Positions 24,972 through 33,438 of a stretch of DNA of 64,000 bases are shown here, piece after piece; position 1 is the first letter of the stretch; the number at the start of each line of letters is the position of its first letter. Under the pieces are notes generated by a model. It did not search any database. It saw only the letters and a program-made list of their open reading frames with translations, and was not told the origin of the DNA. Source of the stretch: JACPUX01 sp964517465 (GTDB lineage: Bacteria; Pseudomonadota; Gammaproteobacteria; Burkholderiales; Casimicrobiaceae); the NCBI GenBank assembly GCA_964517465.1, contig CAZFEK010000019.1, positions 1-64,000 on the forward strand. Reading direction: 5' to 3'. A program made the position numbers and the translations under genes.

Positions 24972-25979
24972 ATGTTCCGCTTCTTTTTTCGCCGCCTGGC
25001 GCTGGTGCTGCCCACCTTTCTGGGCGTCACCTTGCTCGCCTTCGCGCTCATACATCTCATTCCCGGCGACCCGGTGGAGAATCTCTCCGGCGAGCGCGGC
25101 ATGGAACCGGAGCGCAGGGCGCGGCTCTTGCAGCAATTTGGGCTGGATCGGCCCTTGTCCACGCAATATTTCGATTACATCGGGAGCGTGCTCAAAGGCG
25201 ATCTGGGCAAATCACTGACAACCCACGAGCCGGTTTTGAAGGAGTTCCTGACACTTTTTCCGGCCACCGTGGAGCTCGCCTTCTTTGCGTTGTTCTTTGC
25301 CGTGGCGCTGGGCATTCCGGCGGGCATCCTTGCCGCCTTGAAGCGGAATACGGCGGCCGATTACGCCGTCATGGGCGTTTCACTGACGGGTTATTCCATG
25401 CCCATATTCTGGTGGGCCTTGTTGCTGATTCTGTTCTTCTCCGTGCAACTAGGCTGGACACCTGTTTCGGGGCGAATTTCGGTTGCCTTCGACGTCCCGG
25501 CGGTCACTGGTTTCATGCTCATCGACGCCTGGCGGGCCGGCGAGCCGGGGGCATTGCGCTCCGCGCTGTCGCACTTGATCCTCCCTTCCATCGCGCTAGG
25601 AACGATTCCTCTGGCGGTAATCGCCAGAATGACCCGGTCGTCCATGCTCGAAGTGCTGCGCGAGGACTACGTTCGCACCGCCCGCGCCAAGGGGCTGCCC
25701 TGGCTCAGAGTGGTGCTGGTGCATGCCTTGCGCAATGCGCTCATCCCGGTGGTTACGGTGATCGGTCTGCAAGTGGGGCTTTTGCTTTCGGGAGCCATTC
25801 TCACCGAAACCATCTTTTCCTGGCCTGGCGTGGGCAACTGGCTCATTCATGGCGTGCTTTCGCGCGACTATCCGGTGGTGCAAGGGGGCATTCTGCTCGT
25901 CGCGACCATCGTCATCGCGGTGAATCTTCTCGTCGACACTCTTTATGGCGTCATCAATCCAAGAATCCGCCACGCCTGA
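24972..25979 (+). CDS. dppB: Dipeptide ABC transporter permease DppB
   Basis: 335 residues, inner-membrane permease with six predicted membrane spans. It begins MFRFFFRRLALVLPTFLGVT and contains HLIPGDPVE, typical of DppB/OppB. The EAA loop that contacts the ATPases is at DYVRTARAKGLPWLRVVLVHALRNA. The C-terminus PVVQGGILLVATIVIAVNLLVDTLYGVINPRIR matches the family. The gene overlaps dppC by 35 bases. The start codon has no obvious ribosome site because the upstream spacer is a repeat. Confidence 0.93.
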   Translation: MFRFFFRRLALVLPTFLGVTLLAFALIHLIPGDPVENLSGERGMEPERRARLLQQFGLDRPLSTQYFDYIGSVLKGDLGKSLTTHEPVLKEFLTLFPATVELAFFALFFAVALGIPAGILAALKRNTAADYAVMGVSLTGYSMPIFWWALLLILFFSVQLGWTPVSGRISVAFDVPAVTGFMLIDAWRAGEPGALRSALSHLILPSIALGTIPLAVIARMTRSSMLEVLREDYVRTARAKGLPWLRVVLVHALRNALIPVVTVIGLQVGLLLSGAILTETIFSWPGVGNWLIHGVLSRDYPVVQGGILLVATIVIAVNLLVDTLYGVINPRIRHA

Positions 25980-26856
25980 GTTGGCGCCGCCGGCGCCGCC
26001 CGGGCCGCTGCGCGAGTTCTGGGGTTACTTCGCGCAGAACCGGGGAGCGCTGATCGGGCTTGCCCTGATCGTGCTGTTAGGTCTGTGCGCGGTATTTGCC
26101 GACCTCGTCTCGCCGCACCCGCCCAATGAACAATACCGAGATGCAACGCTCACTCCGCCGGCCTGGGCGGAGGGCGGCTCGGCGAAATTTCTGCTGGGCA
26201 CCGATCCGGTCGGGCGTGACATCCTCTCGCGGCTGATCCATGGTTCGCGGCTGTCGCTTTTGATCGGGGGAATCTCGGTCGGACTGTCCTTGGTCTTGGG
26301 CGTGATGTTGGGCCTGATCGCCGGTTATTTTCGCGGTTACACCGAGACTTTCATCATGCGGCTCATGGACATCATGCTGGCGCTGCCCAGTTTGCTCCTG
26401 GCGATCGCGGTGGTGGCCATCCTGGGTCCCGGTCTCATCAACGCGATGTATGCCATCGCCATCGTGCTGCTGCCGCATTACGTCCGTTTGACGCGAGCTG
26501 CGGTGATCGGTGAGATGAACAAGGAGTACGTTGCCGCGTCGCGCATCGCGGGCGCCGGGCATCTGCGCATCATGATCCATACGGTGTTGCCCAATTGCCT
26601 TGCGCCGCTGATCGTGCAGGCGACGCTGGGCTTCTCCAATGCCATCCTGGATGCTGCGGCCTTGGGTTTTTTGGGCCTGGGTGCTCAGCCGCCGACTCCG
26701 GAGTGGGGCTCCATGCTGGCTGGCGCGCTGGAGTTCATCCAGCGCGCGTCCTGGGTGGTCACCTTCCCGGGCCTCGCCATTCTGATCACCGTCTTGGCAT
26801 TCAACTTGATGGGTGACGGATTGCGGGATGCCCTGGATCCAAAACTCAAGCGATAG
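25945..26856 (+). CDS. dppC: Dipeptide ABC transporter permease DppC
   Basis: 303 residues, the second permease subunit. The N-terminal cytoplasmic tail is PPAPPGPLREFWGYFAQNRG, followed by a first span and a periplasmic loop (LVSPHPPNEQ). Then come GTDPVGRDILSRLIHGSRLSL, standard for DppC/OppC, and the EAA loop EYVAASRIAGAGHLRIMIHTVLPN. The C-terminus GDGLRDALDPKLKR is also standard. Its start lies inside the dppB end (35-base overlap), so it is translationally coupled. Confidence 0.93.
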   Translation: MASSIQESATPELAPPAPPGPLREFWGYFAQNRGALIGLALIVLLGLCAVFADLVSPHPPNEQYRDATLTPPAWAEGGSAKFLLGTDPVGRDILSRLIHGSRLSLLIGGISVGLSLVLGVMLGLIAGYFRGYTETFIMRLMDIMLALPSLLLAIAVVAILGPGLINAMYAIAIVLLPHYVRLTRAAVIGEMNKEYVAASRIAGAGHLRIMIHTVLPNCLAPLIVQATLGFSNAILDAAALGFLGLGAQPPTPEWGSMLAGALEFIQRASWVVTFPGLAILITVLAFNLMGDGLRDALDPKLKR

Positions 26857-26863
26857 GCCTGGC

Positions 26864-27880
26864 ATGCCCTTGCTCGAAGTCAAAAGTCTGCGCGTTGCCT
26901 TTGGATCGGCCGAAGCCCCGTTCCTGGCGGTGGACGGGGTAGACCTAGCCGTCGATGCCGGCGAAATTATCGGAGTCGTCGGCGAATCGGGGTCGGGCAA
27001 GAGCGTCACCGCGCTGGCGTTGATGGGACTGGTGGATTTCCCCGGGCGGGTGACCGCCGATCGGCTGGCCTTTGGCGGCCGCGACCTCCTGGCGATGACC
27101 GAGACAGAACGCCGCGGACTTCTCGGCAAAGATATCGCCATGATCTTCCAGGATCCCATGACCAGCCTCAACCCTTGTTATACGGTGGCCGATCAGTTGG
27201 TCGAAACGCTGCGAGTTCATGAGGGGGGAAGCCGCCGCGTTTTGCGTGCCCGCGCGCTCGAGCTGCTGCGCGCCGTCGACATCCCCGATCCCCAGTCGCG
27301 TCTCGAAGCTTATCCGCACCAACTATCGGGGGGCATGTCGCAAAGGGTGATGATCGCCATGGCAATTGCCTGCAACCCGAAGTTGCTCGTTGCCGATGAG
27401 CCCACAACGGCCTTGGACGTCACGGTACAGGCGCAAATCCTTGAACTGCTGGCCTCGCTGCAAAGGGAGCGAAACATGGCGCTCCTGCTCATCACCCACG
27501 ATCTTGCCGTGGTCGCCGAAACGGCCCAGAAGGTAGTGGTGATGTATGCCGGCCAAGAAGTGGAGACGGGGCGCGTGCCGCAGATTTTCACCGCGCCTCG
27601 CCATCCCTACACCCAGGCGCTGTTGGCCGCTTTGCCCGAGCACAACGTGGGGGCGCGGCGCATCGCCGCGCTGGCTGGCGTGGTCCCCGGACAGTACGAC
27701 CGGCCTCGCGGTTGCCTGCTTTCGCCGCGCTGCCCCTATGTTTCCGCCAAGTGTCGCGAACTTGCGCCGCCGCTGTCAGGTGAGGATTGGAGCCAAGTGC
27801 GCTGCCATTTTCCGCTGACCTCGGCCGGACTGCCGAGCGAAGGCGGGCGGGAACCCGCAGGCGCACAGGTGACGGCATGA
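26864..27880 (+). CDS. dppD: Dipeptide ABC transporter ATPase DppD
   Basis: 338 residues. Walker A GESGSGKS, Q-loop MIFQDPMTSLNP, signature LSGGMSQRVMIAMAI, Walker B LLVADEPTTALDV and switch LLITHDLAVV are all intact. The C-terminal oligopeptide/dipeptide extension (RHPYTQALLAALPEH, then a cysteine-rich RGCLLSPRCPYVSAKC) resembles the region that in some DppD/OppD proteins holds an Fe-S cluster. ATG 26864 is seven bases after dppC. It overlaps dppF by four bases (ATGA). Confidence 0.94.
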   Translation: MPLLEVKSLRVAFGSAEAPFLAVDGVDLAVDAGEIIGVVGESGSGKSVTALALMGLVDFPGRVTADRLAFGGRDLLAMTETERRGLLGKDIAMIFQDPMTSLNPCYTVADQLVETLRVHEGGSRRVLRARALELLRAVDIPDPQSRLEAYPHQLSGGMSQRVMIAMAIACNPKLLVADEPTTALDVTVQAQILELLASLQRERNMALLLITHDLAVVAETAQKVVVMYAGQEVETGRVPQIFTAPRHPYTQALLAALPEHNVGARRIAALAGVVPGQYDRPRGCLLSPRCPYVSAKCRELAPPLSGEDWSQVRCHFPLTSAGLPSEGGREPAGAQVTA

Positions 27881-28845
27881 GCGCGGTTCTGGAAGTCGCC
27901 GACCTCGCGCGCCACTACAGTGTCTCGCAAGGGTTTTTAAGACCCAAGGCGACGGCGCGTGCCTTGGACGGGGTGAGCTTTACGCTCGCGAAGGGCAAAA
28001 CGCTCGCGGTGGTCGGTGAATCGGGCTGCGGCAAATCGACGCTCGCGCGCCAGCTCACCCTCATCGAAGAGCCCACGCGAGGCCACCTGCGGCTGGACGG
28101 CATCGATGCCGTCGGTGCCGATCGCGCCACCCGGCAACGCTTGCGGCCTTGGGTGCAAATGGTGTTCCAGAACCCTTACGCCTCGCTCAACCCGCGCAAG
28201 AAGGTGGCCGCCATGCTCGACGAGCCGCTCCTTCTGAACACCGAAGCAAACGCCGACGAGCGTGCCCGGAAGGTTGCTGCGATGATGGCGCGGGTCGGTC
28301 TCAGGCCCGAGCACGCGCGGCGTTATCCGCATATGTTTTCGGGGGGGCAGCGCCAGCGCATCGCCATCGCCAGGGCGCTGATGGTGCAGCCGAAGATCGT
28401 AGTCGCCGACGAGCCCGTTTCGGCGCTCGATGTTTCCATTCAGGCGCAGGTGCTGAACCTCCTGATGGATTTGCAGGAAGAGCTGCAAGTCGCCTACGTA
28501 TTTATTTCACATAACCTCGCAGTCGTGCGTCACATTGCCGATGATGTTCTGGTGATGTATCTCGGCAAAGTGGTCGAGGAGGGGCCGAAGGGCGCGATTT
28601 TTTCGGCCCCGGTCCACCCCTACACGCGCGCCCTGCTGGCCAGTACCCCAGTGCTCGATGCGCGAGAGCGCCGAGCGCGCATCGTTTTGCAAGGCGAATT
28701 GCCCTCACCCCTCGACCCGCCGCCCGGCTGCGCCTTTCACCAGCGCTGCCCGCAGGCGACCGCGCACTGCGCGTCCGCGGTGCCGCAATTGCGCGATTTC
28801 GAGGGGCGGCGCGTCGCTTGCCACCGCGCCGGGGAAATCGGCTAG
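27877..28845 (+). CDS. dppF: Dipeptide ABC transporter ATPase DppF
   Basis: 322 residues, partner ATPase of DppD. Walker A GESGCGKST, Q-loop MVFQNPYASLNPRKKV, signature FSGGQRQRIAIARAL, Walker B VVADEPVSALDVSIQ and FISHNLAVVRHI are intact. The C-terminal extension is HPYTRALLASTP with GCAFHQRCPQATAHC. It closes the dpp operon. The 253-bp space after it runs into a convergent regulator gene and holds hairpins rather than genes. Confidence 0.94.
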   Translation: MSAVLEVADLARHYSVSQGFLRPKATARALDGVSFTLAKGKTLAVVGESGCGKSTLARQLTLIEEPTRGHLRLDGIDAVGADRATRQRLRPWVQMVFQNPYASLNPRKKVAAMLDEPLLLNTEANADERARKVAAMMARVGLRPEHARRYPHMFSGGQRQRIAIARALMVQPKIVVADEPVSALDVSIQAQVLNLLMDLQEELQVAYVFISHNLAVVRHIADDVLVMYLGKVVEEGPKGAIFSAPVHPYTRALLASTPVLDARERRARIVLQGELPSPLDPPPGCAFHQRCPQATAHCASAVPQLRDFEGRRVACHRAGEIG

Positions 28846-29098
28846 ACCACCGCCAGCGAGGCGACGATCCCGGGAGCGGCCGCTGGGCGCGCCGCCACCA
28901 AGCTTGCCAGCGGCGCCCAGGCGAAGAACAGCGACAAGGCGGTGTCCTGCCGGCGCCCCCCCGGTGCTTTCATGATTCCGATTTTGCGCGCCTGCCGCGC
29001 CTGCATCGCGGCGAGCGAATCCCCGAGCATCGATTGTCGCCGTGCCCGCCTCCCCCGCTTCCCCGGGGAAGGGGGGGCTGGCGTCGCGCTCGCGGCGC
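28846..29098. other. Intergenic region between convergent dppF and gntR-like gene
   Basis: No convincing gene. CTGGGCGC (28883-28890) pairs with GCGCCCAG (28913-28920), a possible dppF hairpin without a T-run. The short minus-strand frame over 28842-29030 lacks a ribosome site and any family resemblance. A strong palindrome lies at the right end and is listed separately. Confidence 0.5.
29052..29077. terminator. Near-perfect GC-rich palindrome between convergent genes
   Basis: CCCCCGCTTCCCC faces GGGGAAGGGGGG around 29064/29065, an almost perfect inverted repeat with no loop. It lies between the convergent dppF and gntR-like genes and could act in both directions, but lacks flanking T-runs. 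DNA cruciform or Rho-dependent behaviour is equally possible. Confidence 0.4.
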
Positions 29099-29782
29099 TC
29101 AGGCCAAAGGCTGCGCGCGCAGGCTTTGGCTGTTGAGCAAGGCATCGATCACCATGCGGCGGGAATCTTCGATTTCTTTGCGCGCCAGGCTTTCCGCGGC
29201 GCCGGCGTCGCCGCGCGCCAGGGCGGCGACGAGGCTGCGATGGTCGTGGCGCAATTCGCGAGTTCGGTCGCGCAGGGCGAGGCCAAGGTGCATCACCCGG
29301 GTCATGCGATCGAGCAGCTCGGCGAGCGCGCGGGTGAGCAGGCTGTTTCGCGTGGCGTGCGCGATCGTGAGATGGAACTCGCGATTGGCTTGGAGAAAGG
29401 TCAAGGTGCTTCGGGCGTTGCCGGGCACGTAGCGCTGGTTCGCCAGCTTGCGCAGGCGCCCGAGTTCGCTTGCGTTGACCCGACCGGCGGCGAGCTTGGC
29501 AGCCGCGGGTTCCAGGAGCAGCCTCAGTTCATAAAGTTCGTGCACGTCCTGCAGGGTAATCGGCGTGATCAGCGTCGCCTTGCGGGCCTCGGAGAGAATC
29601 CAGCCCTCCTGGCGCAATCGCGCGAGCGCCGCGCGCACCGGCGCTTTGCCGCAGGCGTAGGTTTGGGCGAGCATGGTTTCCGAAACCCGCAGGCCCGGCG
29701 TCAGGCGGCATGTGACGATGTCCTCGCGCAGACGTACGTGCACGGCGTCGGTTTCGGTGGTGATGTCGGCGTGGCGGGGCAT
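29099..29782 (-). CDS. GntR-family regulator, FadR/FCD subgroup
   Basis: 227 residues. An N-terminal winged helix (about 10-75, VHVRLREDIVTCRLTPGLRVSETMLAQ followed by CGKAPVRAALARLRQEGW) and an all-helical FCD ligand domain (about 85-215, ELYELRLLLEPAAAKLAA, FLQANREFHLTIAHAT, DHRSLVAALARGD). FCD regulators usually bind a small organic acid or amino-acid derivative. The gene diverges from the cystathionine beta-lyase gene across 126 bp holding two copies of a palindrome, so it probably controls that gene and itself. The ligand is unknown; a sulfur amino acid would suit the neighbour. Confidence 0.85.
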   Translation of the reverse strand: MPRHADITTETDAVHVRLREDIVTCRLTPGLRVSETMLAQTYACGKAPVRAALARLRQEGWILSEARKATLITPITLQDVHELYELRLLLEPAAAKLAAGRVNASELGRLRKLANQRYVPGNARSTLTFLQANREFHLTIAHATRNSLLTRALAELLDRMTRVMHLGLALRDRTRELRHDHRSLVAALARGDAGAAESLARKEIEDSRRMVIDALLNSQSLRAQPLA

Positions 29783-29806
29783 GTTTGAATCGGGTCGGCT
29801 GGCAAA

Positions 29807-29875
29807 ACTTTAGCGTCTCGCTCTCTGACCTGTCAATCGGAATGATTGACATGTCAGATTGGCATGTTCGATAAT
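29807..29875. promoter_or_regulatory. Overlapping divergent promoters with paired palindromic operators
   Basis: Plus strand: TTGACA (29846-29851), 18 bp, GATAAT (29870-29875) for the lyase. Minus strand: TTGACA (29836-29831), 18 bp, TAAAGT (29812-29807) for the regulator. TGACCTGTCA (29826-29835) and TGACATGTCA (29847-29856) are two nearly identical palindromes 21 bp apart, two helical turns, each covering a -35 box. They are linked by the dyad GTCAATC-GGAAT-GATTGAC (29832-29850). This layout suits one GntR dimer per site. Confidence 0.72.
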
Positions 29876-29908
29876 CGCCCAATACCTCCTCAGCAAGCGA
29901 GCCCAGGC

Positions 29909-31063
29909 ATGAAAGACGCGACGCGACTCACCCATCTCGGGCGCAATGGCCATCATGGTTTCGTCAATCCGCCGGTTGAACGCGGCTCGACGGTGCTCTT
30001 TCCGGGCATCGCCGCTCTCAAGGAAGCAACTGGCACCCCCAAAGCCTATGGTCGCTACGGCAGCGCCACCAGCTGGGCCTTGCAGGAGGCCTTGTGCGAG
30101 CTCGAAGGCGGCCACAAGACGCTGCTCGCGCCTTCGGGTCTGGCCGCCATCACCACGACGCTCTTGGCGATTACCAAGCCGGGGGACCATTTGTTGGTGG
30201 CCGATTCGGTCTATGGGCCGACCCGCAGCTTCTGCGACAGGGTTTTGCAACGGCAAGGGGTGAGCACCACTTATTACGATCCGCTGGTAGGCGGCGGTAT
30301 TGCCGCGCAATTGCGCCCCGAAACCGTGGCGATTTACGCCGAATCCCCGGGTTCGCTCAGTTTCGAGATGCAGGACTTGCCTGGCCTCGCGCAAGCGGCG
30401 CATGCGCGAGGGGCGCTGCTGGTTGCCGACAATACCTGGCTCACGCCGCTTTATTCCCGGGCTTTCGAGCATGGCGTGGATATCTCGGTACATGCGGGGA
30501 CGAAATATATCGGCGGCCATTCCGACGTTCTGCTTGGCGTCATCACCTGCAATGCCCGCGCCTACCCCCAAGTTCAGGCGATGCACCACGATCTCGGGCT
30601 GGCCTACAGCCCCGACGATGCCTACCTCGCGCTGCGGGGCCTGCGCACCCTGGGGCTGCGCCTGCAGCGCCATGTCGAAACTGCGAACCGGCTCACCGAT
30701 TGGCTGGCCGCCAGGCCGGAAGTGCGCCGGGTGATTTATCCGGCCCGCCCCGGGGATGAAGGCCATGCGCTTTGGACGAAAAACCATGGCGGCGCCTGCG
30801 GGCTATTCGCCATCGAACTGCTGGACTACTCTCGCGCCGCGGTGCAGGCCATGGTCGATGGTTTGCGCTATTTCGGCATGGGTTACTCTTGGGGAGGCTT
30901 TGAAAGCCTGGTGCTTTCCATCGACCCGGCGCCGACGCGCCGGGCCCGAGCCTGGCCTGCGAGCGGGCCGGTGCTGCGCCTGCACGTTGGGCTGGAGGCG
31001 CCGGAAGATCTGATCGCCGACCTCGAGGCCGGTTTCGCCCGCTTGGCTGCCGCGGGCGCGTAG
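29909..31063 (+). CDS. metC: Cystathionine beta-lyase (Cys/Met-metabolism PLP enzyme)
   Basis: 384 residues, fold type I PLP enzyme. It begins DATRLTHLGRNGHHGFVNPPVERGS. YGRYGSATSWALQEAL and APSGLAAITTTLLA bind the cofactor phosphate, and the PLP lysine is Lys199 in VHAGTKYIGGHSD. The closing YSWGGFESLVLS motif and RLHVGLEAPEDLIADL are typical of the MetC branch, which cleaves cystathionine to homocysteine, pyruvate and ammonia. Other branches (gamma-synthase, gamma-lyase) cannot be fully excluded. It is divergent from, and likely controlled by, the GntR regulator. Confidence 0.85.
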   Translation: MKDATRLTHLGRNGHHGFVNPPVERGSTVLFPGIAALKEATGTPKAYGRYGSATSWALQEALCELEGGHKTLLAPSGLAAITTTLLAITKPGDHLLVADSVYGPTRSFCDRVLQRQGVSTTYYDPLVGGGIAAQLRPETVAIYAESPGSLSFEMQDLPGLAQAAHARGALLVADNTWLTPLYSRAFEHGVDISVHAGTKYIGGHSDVLLGVITCNARAYPQVQAMHHDLGLAYSPDDAYLALRGLRTLGLRLQRHVETANRLTDWLAARPEVRRVIYPARPGDEGHALWTKNHGGACGLFAIELLDYSRAAVQAMVDGLRYFGMGYSWGGFESLVLSIDPAPTRRARAWPASGPVLRLHVGLEAPEDLIADLEAGFARLAAAGA

Positions 31064-31086
31064 CCGGCCTTGCGCCGCGCCGGAAC

Positions 31087-32724
31087 TCAGGCGCGGAATG
31101 AAGCCACCGCTACTTCCAAGCTGCTGGAGAGCTGCTCTAGTTGCTGCACCGCGCTGGAGGACTGTTGCGTGGCGCTATTGTTGGCTTCGACCATACGAAC
31201 GATTTCATCGATGTTGCGGGCGATGTCGCTGCTGGCGGTACTTTGCTCGCGCACCGCGGCTGCGATTTCGTCGACGCCGCGAGCGGCATTGGAGACGGAA
31301 TCCTTAGCGGAGTGAATCACCGTTTCCAGTTCGCCCAGATGCGTCTGGCAAGAGGCCAGGGACTGCGTGCCCTCTTCGAGCGTCTGCTCGACTACTGAGG
31401 ACTGGTCGCCCAAAGTCTGGGTCACTTTCTGAATCTGGTTGGCGGATTCCGCCGAGCGCTCGGCCAGTCCGCGCACCGCGTCAGCCACGACCGCAAATCC
31501 GCGGCCCTGTTCCCCGGCTCGCGCCGCTTCGATGGCGGCGTTGAGCGCCAGCAGGTTGGTCTGGTCGGCGATGTCCTTGACTTGTTTGGTCATATCCACG
31601 ATGGACGCGGTGCTCTGCACGAACTCGCCGACCGAGTGATTGATCTTGTCGAAAGTTGTTCGAACCTGGCCGATTTCATGCACCAAGCGGGCCAGACAGT
31701 TCGCGCCGCTTTCCGTCTGATCCAGGCTCTGCTTGGCGGTGGTCTTGACGTGGTCCGCGCTGTCGGAGATCGAGGCGATGCTTACCGTCATCTGTTGCAT
31801 CGTCGCCGCGACCGCGGCGGCGGCGTCGGCCTGCCGAGTCGATCCTTCGGAAACGACCCGCGCGGTTTGTCCCAAGCCTCGGGAGGCAACGGAAACGGCC
31901 CTGGATTCATGTAAGACCTTGCGCACCGCGTTCTGGAAGCTGGCGATCAGCTCGTCGAAAGCAGAGGCGGTCTGCGCAATTTCATCCTTGCCATCGAGGC
32001 CTACACGGCGCGTAAGATCTCCCGTGCGCAATTGCTGGGCCGCAGTTTTGATCCGCTCCACGGCGGCGATGATATGGGCGCGCACGGCGAAGCTCACGAC
32101 CAAAGCCAGCACGATCGAAAGCAGCACCACGATCGCCTGGGTTCGCACCACTACCGCGGATACGTTCTGCGCCTGCTCATAAGCCTGCGCGCTCAGGCGC
32201 TGCTCGAGATCGAGCAGGGCCTGGAAGGACTTTTCCACGGTGGCGAATTCTTTGGCGGTGACGCTCATGACGGTGGTGCCGGTGGCGTAGTCGACCGCGG
32301 CGATGTCCAAGACGTCGACCGTCGATTTGGCGAAGACGCCGAATTGTTTGAGCAGTGCATCCAGGGCGCGCTTTTCTTCCTCTTCGATTCCTTCCAACTT
32401 GCCGGCTTTTTCCAGGCTGGCTTTGACTTTCGCCAGCCGCCCTTGAATGGCTTTGCCCATTTCCTCCAAGCGCTGCTGCGGGAAGTTGGATGCTGCCGCA
32501 GACAAGAGCTGATAGGTGGCGCCGTAGGTTCCGAGAGTTTCGCTCGCCGCCTCGGCCACCAAACGAAAGCTCTGGAAGCGGACCTGATAGATCTTTTCCA
32601 GCGCGGCCTGTTGCTGGCGCACGCCGTAATGTGAAGTGCCCGCAAGCACCAAAAGAAGCAAGAGGACGGCCATGGGGGCAAGCAGCAGCTTGGCGCCGAT
32701 GCTCAGGCGAGAGAGTGCATTCAT
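31087..32724 (-). CDS. Methyl-accepting chemotaxis protein
   Basis: 545 residues. A first membrane span (about 10-32), a periplasmic helical sensor (about 33-190) with the heptad pattern of a four-helix bundle, a second span (about 195-215), a HAMP domain (about 216-270, ERIKTAAQQLRTGDLTRRV) and a signalling coiled coil with the invariant hairpin tip DQTNLLALNAAIEAARAGEQGRGFAVVA. It couples periplasmic signals to CheA/CheW. It lies 71 bp downstream of a gene for a soluble periplasmic Cache protein on the same strand, suggesting that the pair works together. It converges on metC with only 23 bp between. Confidence 0.94.
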   Translation of the reverse strand: MNALSRLSIGAKLLLAPMAVLLLLLVLAGTSHYGVRQQQAALEKIYQVRFQSFRLVAEAASETLGTYGATYQLLSAAASNFPQQRLEEMGKAIQGRLAKVKASLEKAGKLEGIEEEEKRALDALLKQFGVFAKSTVDVLDIAAVDYATGTTVMSVTAKEFATVEKSFQALLDLEQRLSAQAYEQAQNVSAVVVRTQAIVVLLSIVLALVVSFAVRAHIIAAVERIKTAAQQLRTGDLTRRVGLDGKDEIAQTASAFDELIASFQNAVRKVLHESRAVSVASRGLGQTARVVSEGSTRQADAAAAVAATMQQMTVSIASISDSADHVKTTAKQSLDQTESGANCLARLVHEIGQVRTTFDKINHSVGEFVQSTASIVDMTKQVKDIADQTNLLALNAAIEAARAGEQGRGFAVVADAVRGLAERSAESANQIQKVTQTLGDQSSVVEQTLEEGTQSLASCQTHLGELETVIHSAKDSVSNAARGVDEIAAAVREQSTASSDIARNIDEIVRMVEANNSATQQSSSAVQQLEQLSSSLEVAVASFRA

Positions 32725-32795
32725 GGCAGACTCTTTTCCATCGTGTTGTCGTCGAATGGTGCCGGCGGCCTTGGCGGCCGGCCCAGAGACCGTGG

Positions 32796-33260
32796 CTACT
32801 TATAGATCCCTACTCCGATGAACCCGTCGAAACCCGGGACTCGCACTACATAAGACGACTTCGGTTCGGTTTTCTTGGTTTGTGGGTTGGTGAACATGTA
32901 GTCGACCCAGCCGGTTCCTTTGCTTTGCGCCATGTCGATCATGGATTTGATGAAGGTCTGACCATTGGCGTCCTTCAGGTCGATCATGTTCTTCCCCACC
33001 AAAGCTTTGTTGCCGCCGTGGGCGACGGTTACGCCGTCGAATTTGACCACGAAGACGTAAAGATCGCGATCCTGCCATTTTCCGTCTTTGGCGGTGAAAT
33101 CTTCGAACGCTTTGTCCATGCCCGCCGCCTTGATATGCGCCAGGCCTTTTTCGACCAAGGCCTTGGCCTGGTCTGCGCTTCCGCGGTCCTGCGCAAAAGC
33201 GTTGCCCATGGCAGCCAGGGCAAAGAAAAGGATGGTGGCAAAGCGCAGGATCGATTTCAT
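32796..33260 (-). CDS. Soluble periplasmic Cache-domain protein
   Basis: 154 residues: a signal peptide (cleavage near AFA/QD) followed by one Cache domain. Typical features are KWQDRDLYVFVVKFDGVTVAHG, NKALVGKNMIDLKDANGQTFIKSM, GWVDYMFTNPQTKKTEPKSSYVVRV and the closing FIGVGIYK. Cache domains bind small metabolites and are normally built into receptors; here the domain is alone, with no membrane anchor, directly upstream of a chemoreceptor gene in the same operon. It may present a ligand to that receptor. A sigma28-like promoter lies about 110 bp upstream. Confidence 0.87.
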   Translation of the reverse strand: MKSILRFATILFFALAAMGNAFAQDRGSADQAKALVEKGLAHIKAAGMDKAFEDFTAKDGKWQDRDLYVFVVKFDGVTVAHGGNKALVGKNMIDLKDANGQTFIKSMIDMAQSKGTGWVDYMFTNPQTKKTEPKSSYVVRVPGFDGFIGVGIYK

Positions 33261-33368
33261 ATTGGCAATCTCCGGTGGTGAGTGTGGTCGAGCTTTCCGA
33301 GGGCGACGGCACCGCGGCCGCAGCTCTTTCGACCAGTCGGCCGGAAAGAACTTGCGCCGTCAGGGAAC

Positions 33369-33395
33369 TTAACGGACGGGCGAAGGAAAGCTTTA
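33369..33395 (-). promoter_or_regulatory. Sigma28 (FliA)-like promoter for the Cache-chemoreceptor operon
   Basis: On the minus strand TAAA (33395-33392), a 15-bp spacer and TCCGTTAA (33376-33369) match the flagellar sigma28 pattern TAAA-N15-GCCGATAA in all four bases of the first box and six of eight in the second. Its downstream genes are a Cache protein and a chemoreceptor, the class expected under FliA. The leader to the Cache ATG would be about 100 bases. Confidence 0.5.
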
Positions 33396-33438
33396 GGGCA
33401 AGCCGAGGGATTGCGCCGTCTGGGCGCTTGCGCCCAAC

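Noticed and set aside
28842..29030. Small minus-strand frame of 62 codons after dppF
   Set aside because: No ribosome site, overlaps the dppF stop region, and the hydrophobic tail is explained by GC-rich Ala/Leu/Val codons.
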